Shown in pieces: positions 18,151 to 27,472 of a stretch of DNA of 64,000 nt. The position numbers and the translations under genes were made by a program. Every line of letters begins with the position of its first letter. The first letter of the stretch is position 1. The notes beneath the pieces are model-generated. The model was not told the DNA's origin, made no database searches, and saw only the letters and a list, made by a program, of their open reading frames with translations. Location of the stretch: the NCBI GenBank assembly GCA_963795385.1, contig CAWCHK010000014.1, positions 310,001 to 374,000 on the forward strand, written 5' to 3'. Source of the DNA: CAVURS01 sp963795385. Its GTDB lineage: Bacteria; Actinomycetota; Actinomycetes; Actinomycetales; CAVURS01.

Positions 18151-19763
18151 TGCCTGCCCAGCTCACCGTCATCGGTCGCCGCCTGACCCGCAGCGTCTCC
18201 GGCTTCAGCACCGGGCAGAAGGTCCTGTCAGCCCTCGTGCTGGCCGGCCTGCTGCTCGGCGGCTTCGCCTTCGCCAAGTGGGCGTCGGCGCCGAACTACG
18301 CGCCCCTCTTCAGCAACCTGGCGTCCAGCGACGCCTCGGCCATCGTCGACAAGCTCAACAGCGCCGGCGTGAAGTACCAGCTGACCGATGGCGGCCAGAC
18401 CATCCTGGTGCCGCAGAACGAGGTGTACGCCGAGCGGCTGAAGATGTCGAGCGCCAACCTGCCGGCGGCGAAGAACAGCGGCTACTCCCTGCTCGACCAG
18501 CAGGGCGTGACCGCCTCGCAGTTCCAGCAGCAGGTCGCCTACCAGCGCGCGCTCGAGGGCGAGCTGGCCAACACCATCCAGTCGATCGACGGCGTCCAGA
18601 CCGCGGTGGTACACCTCGCCATCCCGCAGCAGGACGTCTTCCTCGACGACGCCCAGAAGCCGAGCGCCTCCGTCCTCGTCGGCACCTCGGCCGGCGCCCA
18701 GCTCAGCCAGGGACAGGTGCAGAGCATCGTGCACCTGGTCTCCTCCAGCATCGAGGGGATGGACGCCAGCCAGGTCACCCTGGTCGACGGCAACGGCCAG
18801 CTGCTCTCCGCGGCGGGCGACGGCACGGGCGCGGGCGGCCTGGCCGGCGCGACGCGCGACCAGGAGACCAGCGACTACGAGACCCGCACGACGACCGCCG
18901 TCCAGGCCCTCCTCGACCGGGTCCTCGGCCCGGGGCACGCCGTCGCCAAGGTGACCGCGTCGCTCGACCTCGACAACACCAACACGACCACCGAGACGAT
19001 GGTCGCGCCCACCGCGTCGGCTCCGCCCCTGTCCTTCAGCAAGACCAGTGAGACGTACGCCGGCGCCGGATCCGGCAGCGGCACAGGCGTTCTCGGCCCC
19101 GACAACATCGCGGTGCCCTCCGGCAGTGCGACCGGCGCGGCCTCCGGCAACAACTACGTGAAGACGTCCGAGACCGCCGACAGCCCCTACGGCAAGATCA
19201 CCGAGCAGCGCAAGTCCGCGCCCGGTGCGGTCGTCAAGCAGTCGGTGGCCGTCGTCGTCGACTCCGCCGTCAAGGGCGCCAACCTGACCAGCCTCCAGCA
19301 GGCGGTCGGCTCGGCGGCCGGCATCGACGCGACGAGGGGCGACACGATCTCGGTCACCAGCATGGCCTTCGACACGACGGCCGCGACGACGGCGAAGAAG
19401 CAGCTCGCGGCGGCCGCGTCGGCCAAGAGCCGGGACCAGTTCTTCTCGCTGATCAAGACCGCGGCCATCGCGCTGCTGGTGCTGCTCGTCCTCGGCGTGG
19501 CGTTCGTGATGAGCCGCAAGCGCGGCAGCACCGAGCGCGAGCTGATCGAGCTGGAGATGATCGAGAACGCGCAGCGGATGCCGGTCGCGATCGGCGCGGG
19601 CGCTGGCCTCGGGGCCAGCAACGCCCTCGGCGCCGGTCCCGACCTCGGCGGCGCGACGGGCGAGCTCTCCGAGCGCCGCCAGGCCGTGCACGCCCTGGTC
19701 GAGCGGCAGCCCGACGAGGTCGCCGAGCTGCTCCGCGGCTGGCTCGCGGACCGGAGGGGCTGA
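18150..19763 (+). CDS. fliF: Flagellar MS-ring protein FliF
   Basis: 537 residues, overlapping the fliE stop by one base. There is an N-terminal membrane helix (about residues 28-45), then the YscJ/FliF ring domain ('YAPLFSNLASSDASAIVDKL', 'QQVAYQRALEGELANTIQSI'). A long periplasmic-side collar region and a second membrane helix near residue 438 ('TAAIALLVLLVLGVAFVM') follow. The C-terminus ('HALVERQPDEVAELLRGWL') is the FliG-binding tail. Builds the MS ring on which rod, switch and export gate assemble. Confidence 0.95.
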   Translation: MPAQLTVIGRRLTRSVSGFSTGQKVLSALVLAGLLLGGFAFAKWASAPNYAPLFSNLASSDASAIVDKLNSAGVKYQLTDGGQTILVPQNEVYAERLKMSSANLPAAKNSGYSLLDQQGVTASQFQQQVAYQRALEGELANTIQSIDGVQTAVVHLAIPQQDVFLDDAQKPSASVLVGTSAGAQLSQGQVQSIVHLVSSSIEGMDASQVTLVDGNGQLLSAAGDGTGAGGLAGATRDQETSDYETRTTTAVQALLDRVLGPGHAVAKVTASLDLDNTNTTTETMVAPTASAPPLSFSKTSETYAGAGSGSGTGVLGPDNIAVPSGSATGAASGNNYVKTSETADSPYGKITEQRKSAPGAVVKQSVAVVVDSAVKGANLTSLQQAVGSAAGIDATRGDTISVTSMAFDTTAATTAKKQLAAAASAKSRDQFFSLIKTAAIALLVLLVLGVAFVMSRKRGSTERELIELEMIENAQRMPVAIGAGAGLGASNALGAGPDLGGATGELSERRQAVHALVERQPDEVAELLRGWLADRRG

Positions 19764-19765
19764 CC

Positions 19766-20779
19766 GTGTCCGCCGACACCGCCATCACGGGCCCGCGCAA
19801 GGCCGCCGTCCTGCTCCTGCAGCTCGGCCGCGACGGCGCCGCCCAGGTCATGAACCGCCTCTCCCCCAGCGAGGTCGAGGAGATCACCACCGAGATCGTC
19901 CGGCTGCGGGCGGTCGACCCGGACACTGCCGACGCGGTGCTCCTGGAGTTCCAGGGCCTGATGAGCAACGGCTCCGCCGCGATCGGCGGCGTCGGTGCGG
20001 CCCAGAGCATCCTCGAGGCGACGATGGGCCGCGACCACGCCTCGCAGATCCTCGGCCGGCTGGCCGAGGCCAGCGTCAGCCAGCCGTTCGCGTTCCTGTC
20101 CGAGGCCGACCCCAAGCTGCTGCTGACCTTCCTCGTCGACGAGCACCCGCAGACCATCGCCCTCGTCCTGGCCCACGTGCGCACCGACCAGGCGTCCGCG
20201 ATCCTCTCCGGCCTCGACGCCGGCACGCAGGTCGCTGTGGCGCAACGGATCGGCGCCATGGAGAGCGCGAGCCCGGACCAGGTGCGGCTCGTCGCCGACG
20301 TGCTCCGTCGTCGAGCCTCCTCGCTGCTCCAGCCGAGCAGTGCCTCGGCGCGCGTCGGCGGCGTCCAGCCGCTCGTGGACATCATCAACCGGGCCGACCC
20401 GGCGACCGAGCGCACCATCCTGGAGAGCCTGGAGCAGCAGGACCCGGCGCTCGCCGAGGAGATCCGCAGCCGGCTCTTCGTCTTCGACGACATCACGACG
20501 CTCGAGGACCGCGGCGTACAGCTGGTGCTGCGCCAGGTCGACAACGCGGTGCTCGCCGTGGCGCTGAAGGGCGTCTCGACGACAGTCCGCGACAAGGTCC
20601 TCAGCAACGTCTCGGAGCGCGCTCGGGAGAACCTCGAGGAGGAGATCGATCTCCTTGGCCCGCAGCGGCTCTCGGCCGTCCAGGAGGCGCAGTCGGCCGT
20701 CGTCCAGATCATCCGCACGCTCGAGCAGTCCGGTGAGATCGTGCTGCGGCGGGGTGGTGACGATGAGCTCGTCGACTGA
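19766..20779 (+). CDS. fliG: Flagellar switch protein FliG
   Basis: 337 residues from a GTG at 19766. It has FliG_N ('GPRKAAVLLLQLGRDGAAQV'), the middle-domain EHPQ motif ('LVDEHPQTIALVLAHV') and FliG_C ('FVFDDITTLEDRGVQLVLRQ'), whose charged residues meet MotA. Links the MS ring to FliM/FliN and transmits torque. Confidence 0.95.
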   Translation: MSADTAITGPRKAAVLLLQLGRDGAAQVMNRLSPSEVEEITTEIVRLRAVDPDTADAVLLEFQGLMSNGSAAIGGVGAAQSILEATMGRDHASQILGRLAEASVSQPFAFLSEADPKLLLTFLVDEHPQTIALVLAHVRTDQASAILSGLDAGTQVAVAQRIGAMESASPDQVRLVADVLRRRASSLLQPSSASARVGGVQPLVDIINRADPATERTILESLEQQDPALAEEIRSRLFVFDDITTLEDRGVQLVLRQVDNAVLAVALKGVSTTVRDKVLSNVSERARENLEEEIDLLGPQRLSAVQEAQSAVVQIIRTLEQSGEIVLRRGGDDELVD

Positions 20780-21368
20780 CGTCGTCACGGCCTTCCAGCC
20801 GGCCCGGCTCGGCCTCGCCGCCGACGCCGAGCAGGTGCGGTCGGCCGCTCGCGCGAGCGGCTACGCCGCGGGCTGGGCCGAGGGGCGCCGGGCGGCCGCC
20901 GACCAGGCCGAGCAGGAGCTCGACCGGCTCCGACTCGACGACGCCCGGATGCGCCGGGCCGGCCGCGACCGCGCCGACGCCGCCATCTCGGCTGCCGTCG
21001 AGGACTGGACCCGCCGTACGACGCCGGTGCTGGAGGAGCTCGCGGACGTCGTCGTGGACGCCGCCCTCGACCTCGCCGCGGCGATCATCGGCCGCGAGCT
21101 GTCGGCCAGCGCCAGGCCCGAGACCGCCCGGCTGGCCCTGCGCCGTGCGCTCGCGCCACTGCTGCCGGGCGCCGAGGTGCGGGTCCGGATGAACCCGCAG
21201 GACCTGGCGGCCATCGAGGATGGCACCACCCAGGACGGTCACCTCGTGAAGCTGGTCGCCGACCCGAGCCTGCTGAGCGGCGACGCGATCGCCGAGCAGG
21301 ACGGCGCGACGGTCGACGGCCGGGTCGCCAGCGCACTCGCCCGCGCCCGGGCGGTGGCCCTCGGATGA
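20763..21368 (+). CDS. fliH: Flagellar export regulator FliH
   Basis: 201 residues from an ATG at 20763 inside the end of fliG (17-bp overlap). 'ARASGYAAGWAEGRRAAADQ' is the GxxxG-containing FliH N-terminal helix, followed by coiled coil and a C-terminal domain ('LDLAAAIIGRELSASARPE', 'VRVRMNPQDLAAIED') that binds the ATPase FliI. Negative regulator and stator of the export ATPase. Confidence 0.92.
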   Translation: MSSSTDVVTAFQPARLGLAADAEQVRSAARASGYAAGWAEGRRAAADQAEQELDRLRLDDARMRRAGRDRADAAISAAVEDWTRRTTPVLEELADVVVDAALDLAAAIIGRELSASARPETARLALRRALAPLLPGAEVRVRMNPQDLAAIEDGTTQDGHLVKLVADPSLLSGDAIAEQDGATVDGRVASALARARAVALG

Positions 21369-22687
21369 GTTCCCTCGTGGCGACGCGCCTGCAGGCTGCG
21401 GTCCTTGCCGCCCGGCCGGTCTCGACCGGCCGGGTGCGGGCCGTGGTCGGTCTCGTCGTCCACGTCGAAGGCATCTCGGCCGCTGTGGGCGAGCTGGTCC
21501 GGCTGGGCGGCGGCGACCTGGTCGCCGAGGTGGTCTCGGTCAGCCGGGGCTCGGTCGCCTGCATGCCGCTCGGTCCACTGCGCGGCCTGCGGGTCGGCGA
21601 CCCGGTGATCGCCCTCGGACACTCGCTCCAGGTCCGGGTCGGCACCGACCTGCTCGGCCGGGTGCTCGACGGGCTGGGCCGGCCGATCGACGGTGGCGCG
21701 CCGCTCACCGGCGCCCTCGTCGACGTCGACCACGACGCGCCCGGGCCCCTCGAGCGCCAGCGGGTCCGGCAGCCACTGTCCCTCGGCGTCCGCGCGCTCG
21801 ACGCGCTCGTGCCGGCCGGCCGCGGTCAGCGCCTGGGCCTGTTCGCCGGCTCCGGCGTCGGCAAGTCCACCCTGCTCTCGATGATCGCCAAGGGCACCTC
21901 GGCGCCCGTGATCGTCCTCTCCCTGGTCGGCGAGCGCGGCCGGGAGGTTCGCGAGTTCCTCGAGGACGACCTCGGGCCCGAGGGCATGGCCCGCTCGGTC
22001 GCTGTCGTGGCGACGTCGGACGCGGCGCCCGTCGTACGGCTGCGCAGCGCGTTCGTGGCGACCCGCATCGCGGAGTGGTTCCGCGACCAGGGCCAGGACG
22101 TCCTGCTGCTCATGGACTCCCTCACCCGCGTGGCCATGGCCCAGCGCGAGGTCGGCCTCTCAGCGGGGGAGCCGCCGGCGTCGCGGGGCTACCCGCCGTC
22201 GACCTTCGCCCTCTTGCCCCGGCTGCTCGAGCGCACCGGACCCGGCACCTCGGCCTCGATCACCGGCATCTACACGGTGCTCGTCGAGGGCGACGACCAC
22301 AACGAGCCCATCGCCGACGCGGCCCGGTCGATCCTGGACGGGCACGTCACGCTGGACCGCCGGCTCGCGACGGGTGGGCACTTCCCCAGCATCGACGTGC
22401 TCGAGTCGGTCTCGCGGGTCGCGCCGGTCGTCACCGACGAGGGCCAGCGGGCCGACGGCCAGGCCCTGCGGGCCCTGCTCGCCGCGCACCGGGACGCCAA
22501 GGAGCTGATCGAGGTCGGTGCCTACGTCCCAGGGGCGGACCCGACCGTCGACGCCGCCCGCGCGCTGTGGCCGCAGATCTCCGCGTTCCTGCAGCAGCAC
22601 CGCCAGGAGCGCACGAGCGCCGACCAGGCCTGGGCCGCGTTGCGCGCGATCGTCGAGCAGCTGCCGGCCGAGGGGCGGCTGCGATGA
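21365..22687 (+). CDS. fliI: Flagellum-specific ATPase FliI
   Basis: 440 residues, start overlapping the fliH stop (ATGA). Walker A is AGSGVGKST (161-169). Walker B/DELSEED-region features include 'QDVLLLMDSLTRVAMAQREV' and 'SAGEPPASRGYPPSTFALLP'. The layout is that of F1-beta-like type III export ATPases. Hexamer at the base of the export gate, feeding rod, hook and filament subunits. Confidence 0.96.
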   Translation: MSSLVATRLQAAVLAARPVSTGRVRAVVGLVVHVEGISAAVGELVRLGGGDLVAEVVSVSRGSVACMPLGPLRGLRVGDPVIALGHSLQVRVGTDLLGRVLDGLGRPIDGGAPLTGALVDVDHDAPGPLERQRVRQPLSLGVRALDALVPAGRGQRLGLFAGSGVGKSTLLSMIAKGTSAPVIVLSLVGERGREVREFLEDDLGPEGMARSVAVVATSDAAPVVRLRSAFVATRIAEWFRDQGQDVLLLMDSLTRVAMAQREVGLSAGEPPASRGYPPSTFALLPRLLERTGPGTSASITGIYTVLVEGDDHNEPIADAARSILDGHVTLDRRLATGGHFPSIDVLESVSRVAPVVTDEGQRADGQALRALLAAHRDAKELIEVGAYVPGADPTVDAARALWPQISAFLQQHRQERTSADQAWAALRAIVEQLPAEGRLR

Positions 22688-23145
22688 AGGGCTCCACGCT
22701 GGCCCGCCTGCTGCGGCTGCGCCAGATCCAGCACGACCAGGCCAAAGCCGTTCTCGTGCGGGCCAACGAGGCCCGCGGCGACGCCGACGCCGAGGCTCGC
22801 CGCCGGGCCGAGGTGCTGCACTCGATGCACCTGCCCGAGCGCGAGGAGGCCATCACGTTCCTCGCCGTGACGGCGGCGCGGCAGTCCGCGGCCCTGGCCG
22901 TCCGGGACAGCCGGGACCTGCTCCGGATCACGACCGACGGCGTGCACCTGGCGACCGCGGACTGGTCGCACGCCCGCGCCGCCGCGCGCGGCCTCGAGCG
23001 GCTCGAGGAACGTCACCAGGAGCAGCTCGAGGTCGAGCAGCGCAAGGAGGAGCAGCGCGAGCAGGACGACCGCTCGGCAACGCGGGCGACCCAGTCCGCC
23101 GAGCCGACCGACGTCTCCCACCTGCTGGGAGGTGCCGACCGATGA
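22684..23145 (+). CDS. fliJ: Flagellar export protein FliJ
   Basis: 153 residues from an ATG overlapping the fliI stop. Long antiparallel coiled coil: 'LLRLRQIQHDQAKAVLVRAN' at the start and a charged Glu/Gln/Arg-rich second helix ('ERHQEQLEVEQRKEEQREQD'). This is the FliJ pattern; it acts as the central stalk of the FliI ring. Sequence identity within the family is low, so position supports the call. Confidence 0.85.
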   Translation: MKGSTLARLLRLRQIQHDQAKAVLVRANEARGDADAEARRRAEVLHSMHLPEREEAITFLAVTAARQSAALAVRDSRDLLRITTDGVHLATADWSHARAAARGLERLEERHQEQLEVEQRKEEQREQDDRSATRATQSAEPTDVSHLLGGADR

Positions 23146-24224
23146 GCGGCATCGACGTCATCGAGAGCCGGATCTCCGCCCTGCAGAACACGATCAGCGC
23201 GCTGGCCAACGGCACCCCGCCGGGGTCGTCCAGCGCCACGGCGTTCTCCGACGTGCTGTCGGCCCAGAGCCTGGACCTCGGCACCCAGATGGACCAGGCG
23301 GGCGCGGTCGACACGACCGGCGCCCCCACCTCCGCCCTGGTCTCCACGCTGTCGGGGACGACGGACGGCAGCGGTCTCGACGCCCTCGGGAGCACCCAGG
23401 GCGGCGCCGACGGGTCGGCTGTCGTCAGCGACGCGAAGAAGTACCTCGGTGTCCAGTACCGCTGGGGTGGAACCGATCCCGCGACCGGCCTCGACTGCTC
23501 GGGTCTCGTGCAGAGGGTGATGAAGGACCTCGGCGTGACCATGCCGCGGACGGTGCGCGACCAGCGCAACGTCGGCCAGGAGGTGCCGTCGATGAAGGAC
23601 GCGAAGCCGGGTGACCTGCTCGTCTTCGGGACGCACCACATCGCGATCTACGTCGGCAACGGCAAGATGCTGCACGCGCCGCACACCGGCGACCACGTCA
23701 AGATCTCCGACGTCTACGAGACGCCGACCCGGATCCGCCGGGTCGTGCCGGCGGCCGCCTCATCGGCCACGTCGACCACCTCCGCGGCCGATGCCGTCAG
23801 CTACGCCCGGCCGATCTCGTTGCGGCAGAGCTCGTCCGGTATTGACGCCAGCCACCGGTACGACGCGCTGTTCGAGCGCGCGACGCGGACCTACGACCTG
23901 CCGAGCGGCCTCCTGCGGGCCGTCGCCTCGGTGGAGTCCAGCTTCCGCGCCGACGCCGTCAGCCCGGCGGGCGCTAAGGGCCTGATGCAGCTGATGCCCG
24001 CCACCGCTCGCGGCCTCGGCGTCGACCCGATGAACCCGGCCCAGGCCGTCGACGGTGCCGCCCGGATGCTGTCCGGCCTGGTGCACCAGTTCGGCTCGGT
24101 GAAGCTCGCCGTCGCGGCGTACAACGCCGGTGCGGGCGCAGTGAAGAAGTACGGCGGGGTCCCGCCGTACTCCGAGACCCAGACCTACGTACGCCGCGTG
24201 CTGACGCGGATGGAGGGCTCATGA
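23142..24224 (+). CDS. Bifunctional flagellar peptidoglycan hydrolase: NlpC/P60 plus lytic transglycosylase
   Basis: 360 residues, ATG overlapping the fliJ stop. After a 90-residue Ser/Gly/Ala-rich lead without a Sec signal comes an NlpC/P60 endopeptidase domain ('VQYRWGGTDPATGLDCSGLV' with the catalytic Cys, 'GDLLVFGTHHIAIYVGNGKM' with the His). An SLT lytic transglycosylase domain follows (catalytic Glu in 'ASVESSFRADAVSPAGAKG', 'LMQLMPATARGLG', 'AVAAYNAGAGAVKKYGG'). It occupies the slot where FlgJ-like rod hydrolases occur and probably opens the wall for the rod. The absent signal peptide suggests export through the flagellar channel. Confidence 0.9.
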   Translation: MSGIDVIESRISALQNTISALANGTPPGSSSATAFSDVLSAQSLDLGTQMDQAGAVDTTGAPTSALVSTLSGTTDGSGLDALGSTQGGADGSAVVSDAKKYLGVQYRWGGTDPATGLDCSGLVQRVMKDLGVTMPRTVRDQRNVGQEVPSMKDAKPGDLLVFGTHHIAIYVGNGKMLHAPHTGDHVKISDVYETPTRIRRVVPAAASSATSTTSAADAVSYARPISLRQSSSGIDASHRYDALFERATRTYDLPSGLLRAVASVESSFRADAVSPAGAKGLMQLMPATARGLGVDPMNPAQAVDGAARMLSGLVHQFGSVKLAVAAYNAGAGAVKKYGGVPPYSETQTYVRRVLTRMEGS

Positions 24225-25510
24225 CCCCGGCGACAGTGTCGATGGACACCAGCACCAGCGCGATGACGGCGGCCGCGTCGCAGGTCTCCCGACCTGGCGA
24301 CGCCTCGACCGGGCCCTCCAGCGGCGAGGAGTTCGCCGCCCATCTGGACCAGGCCGGACAGCAGCGGGCCGACCGCTCCGACCGCTCCGACCGCTCCGAC
24401 CGCTCCGACGCCACGGGCGGCAAGGACGACCGGGACAGCCGGGAGTCCAAGGAGGCCGCGAGCGAGGGTGCGACGACGGACGCCACCGGCTCGGCGACCC
24501 CCGCCACTCCTGCGACCGACGGGACGCCGGCCGCCGCGGCTGCGGCTGTGGTTGCGGCCCAGCCGGTCCCGACCCCTCCGGCACCGGCGGAGGCGCTGGC
24601 CGCGGGGGCAACCTCCGCCGCCCCAGCAGCGTCCGCGACAGCCGCTGCCGCGACACCCCTCGTCTCGGCCGCCCCCAACGCGGCGACCTCCCCCGCACCG
24701 GCCGCTGCCGGCGCCAAGACGGCCACCGCGACGACGCCGGCCCGCAGCACCACGACAGCGCGCCCGGCCACTTCCGCCCCGACGGCCACGATCACCACCA
24801 CGACCACCACGGCTGTGGTCGTGGACGGCGCCGGCAGCCCGGACCGCACGGCGAGCGCCGGGTCCGCTGCCGCAACCGCGCCGGCCCAGCCGGCGGCTCC
24901 GGCTCCGGCACAAGCCGGCGTGGCCAGCGCTCCCGCACCTGCGATCACCGGCGCAAATGTCAGTGCGGCCGGCCCGACGGGCTCCGGCCTCGCGGTCACC
25001 GGGTCGGCCACGTCTGCCGCGATCGCGCTGGCCGATGCGGCACCTGCGCCGCAGACCGGCGTCGCCGGGCAGCTGGCGGCCAGCCTGCGCACCCTGGCGG
25101 GCAAGGGCGAGGGCACGCACGTGATGACGGTCCGGCTGCATCCCGACGAGCTCGGCCCGGTCCGGATCGTCGCCCGGCTGACCGGCAACGACATCCACCT
25201 GCACGTCACGACCACGTCGATCGCGGCCGCGGCTGCGGTGAGCGAGGCCGGCCCCCGGCTGCACGACGCGCTCGCCCAGTCCGGCCTCACCACGACGGGG
25301 GTCAGCGTCGACCACGACGGCGAGCTCGCGGGCCAGCTCGGCCAGAGCGGCGAGAACGGCTCGGCCGAGCGCCGGGACGGCTCGCAGCCGCAGCCCTCCC
25401 GGTTCGCCCGGACCGACGGCGCTGCGGCCGGCACCCACGAGGTCACCTTCGACCCCCTGACGCCGCCGATCCGACATCCCTCGGCCCGGACCCTCGACCT
25501 GCACGTCTGA
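24221..25510 (+). CDS. fliK: Flagellar hook-length control protein FliK
   Basis: 429 residues, ATGA overlap with the preceding gene. The first 270 residues are Ala/Thr/Pro-rich and disordered, with a DRS tripeptide repeat. The conserved C-terminal FliK domain is 'VMTVRLHPDELGPVRIVARL' followed by 'IHLHVTTTSIAAAAAVSEAG'. Acts as a molecular ruler that switches export from hook to filament proteins via FlhB. Confidence 0.9.
   Translation: MTPATVSMDTSTSAMTAAASQVSRPGDASTGPSSGEEFAAHLDQAGQQRADRSDRSDRSDRSDATGGKDDRDSRESKEAASEGATTDATGSATPATPATDGTPAAAAAAVVAAQPVPTPPAPAEALAAGATSAAPAASATAAAATPLVSAAPNAATSPAPAAAGAKTATATTPARSTTTARPATSAPTATITTTTTTAVVVDGAGSPDRTASAGSAAATAPAQPAAPAPAQAGVASAPAPAITGANVSAAGPTGSGLAVTGSATSAAIALADAAPAPQTGVAGQLAASLRTLAGKGEGTHVMTVRLHPDELGPVRIVARLTGNDIHLHVTTTSIAAAAAVSEAGPRLHDALAQSGLTTTGVSVDHDGELAGQLGQSGENGSAERRDGSQPQPSRFARTDGAAAGTHEVTFDPLTPPIRHPSARTLDLHV
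24371..24409 (+). repeat. Tandem repeat GACCGCTCC inside fliK
   Basis: Four copies of a 9-bp unit plus a partial fifth, encoding Asp-Arg-Ser repeats. The unit is a multiple of three, so changes in copy number keep the frame and would alter only ruler length. Confidence 0.85.
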
Positions 25511-25593
25511 CCTCGACCACCTCGTCACCACCTCGTCACCACCGCCCACCACAGCAGCACCCCAGCAGCACCGAATTCGACCAGGAGACAACG

Positions 25594-26079
25594 ATGACCA
25601 GCACCTCCGGCATCCCGACCGGGTACACGGCGATCTCGTCGCTGCCGACGGTGTCGTCGACGGGCGGGACCAACCCCTCGATCACGACCGGCAGCGCCAC
25701 CGGCGCCGTGTCGTCCAGCGGCGCCAACCTCGACCAGGACGCGTTCCTCAAGCTGCTGGTCGCGCAGCTCAAGTACCAGGACCCCAGCAAGCCGGTCGAC
25801 AGTGCGCAGTTCATGGCGCAGACCGCGCAGTTCACCCAGGTCGAGAAGATGGACGAGATGACCAAGGCCACGGAGTCGGTCCTCGCCCTGCAGCAAGGTC
25901 TCGCGGCCAGCGCGCTGGTCGGCAAGACGGTGCAGTACACCCTGGCCGACGGCACCACGGGCTCCGGGCTGGCCGACTCGGCCAGCTTCGGCGTCGCGTC
26001 CCAGGCCGAGCCGACCCTGCGGGTCGGTGGCAAGGACATCCCCCTCTCCAGCATCACCACCGTCGGCGTCCCCCGCTGA
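25594..26079 (+). CDS. flgD: Flagellar hook cap protein FlgD
   Basis: 161 residues from an ATG behind CAGGAG. 'LDQDAFLKLLVAQLKYQDPS' and 'DSAQFMAQTAQFTQVEKMDE' are the FlgD signature. Only a short C-terminal part follows, so the Ig-like/tudor domains of enterobacterial FlgD are missing, as in many Gram-positives. Scaffold for hook polymerisation. An 83-bp gap separates it from fliK. Confidence 0.93.
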   Translation: MTSTSGIPTGYTAISSLPTVSSTGGTNPSITTGSATGAVSSSGANLDQDAFLKLLVAQLKYQDPSKPVDSAQFMAQTAQFTQVEKMDEMTKATESVLALQQGLAASALVGKTVQYTLADGTTGSGLADSASFGVASQAEPTLRVGGKDIPLSSITTVGVPR

Positions 26080-26122
26080 CCCCACCCCCGCTCCCCTGCG
26101 GCTCTACAGAAGGAAGTCAGTC

Positions 26123-27307
26123 ATGCTCAGGTCCCTGTTCTCCAGCATCAGCGGTATGCGCGCCAACCAGACGATGATGGACGTCGTCGGCAACAACATC
26201 GCCAACGTCAACACCATCGGCTACAAGTCCTCCTCGGCGATGTTCGAGGACACCCTCAGCCAGATGCTGCAGGGCGCCTCGGCGCCGCAGAACCGGCTCG
26301 GCGGCTCCAACCCGGCGCAGGTCGGGCTCGGCGTCCGGCTGGCCGGCATCACCACCAGCTTCACCCAGGGCGCGGCCGAGACGACCGGCCGGTCGACCGA
26401 CCTGATGCTCCAGGGCGACGGCTTCTTCGTCGTCAACAAGGGCGGCGCCGACGAGTACACCCGCAACGGGTCGTTCGGCTTCGATGCGTCGGGCAACCTG
26501 GTCAACGTCGACGGCGGCCTGGTCCAGGGCTGGACGGCGCTGAACGGCAACGTCGACACCAAGGGCCCGCTCAGCAAGATCACGCTGCCCCTCGGCACCA
26601 CGGTGCCGCCGGTGCAGAGCACCACCGCGGCGTACACGGGCAACCTGCCTTCGGACGTGGCGGTCGGCTCGGTCCGCACGGCCAAGCTCGACGTCTACGA
26701 CGCCCAGGGCAACGCGCGCTCGCTCGCCGCGACGTACACGAAGGTCGACGCCACGCACTGGGGCGTCTCGCTCGACGACGGCGTCAACGCTCCGGTCACC
26801 GGCACCCTGGACTTCACCGGGACCCCGACCGGTACCCAGGCCGCCGGGCTGACGCTGAACTACGGCGGCGTCGCGGTGAACCTCGGTGGCATCACGGGCT
26901 ACGCGACGATGGACACCATCGCCGCCGACACCCAGAACGGCCAGGCCGCCGGCACCCTGCAGGCGTTCGCCATCGGCCAGGACGGCACGCTCTCCGGTGT
27001 CTTCTCCAACGGTGTCAAGGAGGTCCTGGCCCAGATCGCGGTCGCGACCTTCAACAACCCCAACGGGCTGACCAAGGACGGCGACAGCACGTACGGCGCC
27101 ACGATCAACTCCGGGCTCGCCCAGATCGGCACCGCGGGCAGCGGCTCGCGCGGCGCGATCTCGGCCGGCGTCCTGGAGATGTCGAACGTCGACCTGGCCC
27201 AGGAGTTCAGCAACCTGATCATCGCCCAGCGCGGCTTCCAGGCGAACTCCCGCGTCATCACCGCGAGCGACGAGGTCCTGCAGGACCTGGTCAACATGAA
27301 GCGCTAG
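26123..27307 (+). CDS. flgE: Flagellar hook protein FlgE
   Basis: 394 residues from the ATG at 26123 behind AGAAGGAAG. The N-terminus 'MLRSLFSSISGMRANQTMMD' with 'GNNIANVNTIGYKSSSAMFE', the mid-region 'DGFFVVNKGGADEYTRNGSF' and the C-terminus 'NLIIAQRGFQANSRVITASD' are those of FlgE. It is the only FlgE/F/G-family gene in the window, so the distal rod proteins FlgF and FlgG are either elsewhere or replaced. Confidence 0.93.
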   Translation: MLRSLFSSISGMRANQTMMDVVGNNIANVNTIGYKSSSAMFEDTLSQMLQGASAPQNRLGGSNPAQVGLGVRLAGITTSFTQGAAETTGRSTDLMLQGDGFFVVNKGGADEYTRNGSFGFDASGNLVNVDGGLVQGWTALNGNVDTKGPLSKITLPLGTTVPPVQSTTAAYTGNLPSDVAVGSVRTAKLDVYDAQGNARSLAATYTKVDATHWGVSLDDGVNAPVTGTLDFTGTPTGTQAAGLTLNYGGVAVNLGGITGYATMDTIAADTQNGQAAGTLQAFAIGQDGTLSGVFSNGVKEVLAQIAVATFNNPNGLTKDGDSTYGATINSGLAQIGTAGSGSRGAISAGVLEMSNVDLAQEFSNLIIAQRGFQANSRVITASDEVLQDLVNMKR

Positions 27308-27331
27308 CAGCGGTCCCTCAGCACGACCCCA

Positions 27332-27383
27332 CGGCGGGCATCCGCCGTACCAGCGGGGCATCCGGTCATCGGCCGGGTGCCCC
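27332..27383 (+). terminator. Two hairpins after flgE
   Basis: CGGCGG-GCAT-CCGCCG (27332-27347), then GGGGCATCCGG paired with CCGGGTGCCCC (27355-27383). Together with the promoter at 27473 they suggest a transcription unit boundary between flgE and flbD. Confidence 0.6.
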
Positions 27384-27472
27384 GCCGTGCTGTCCGGTCC
27401 CCCCGGCCCCGGCCCCGCCGAGGGCCGGCGACGGAGCACCCGGATGGAGCAGTGGCAGACGGGGCAGACCGC

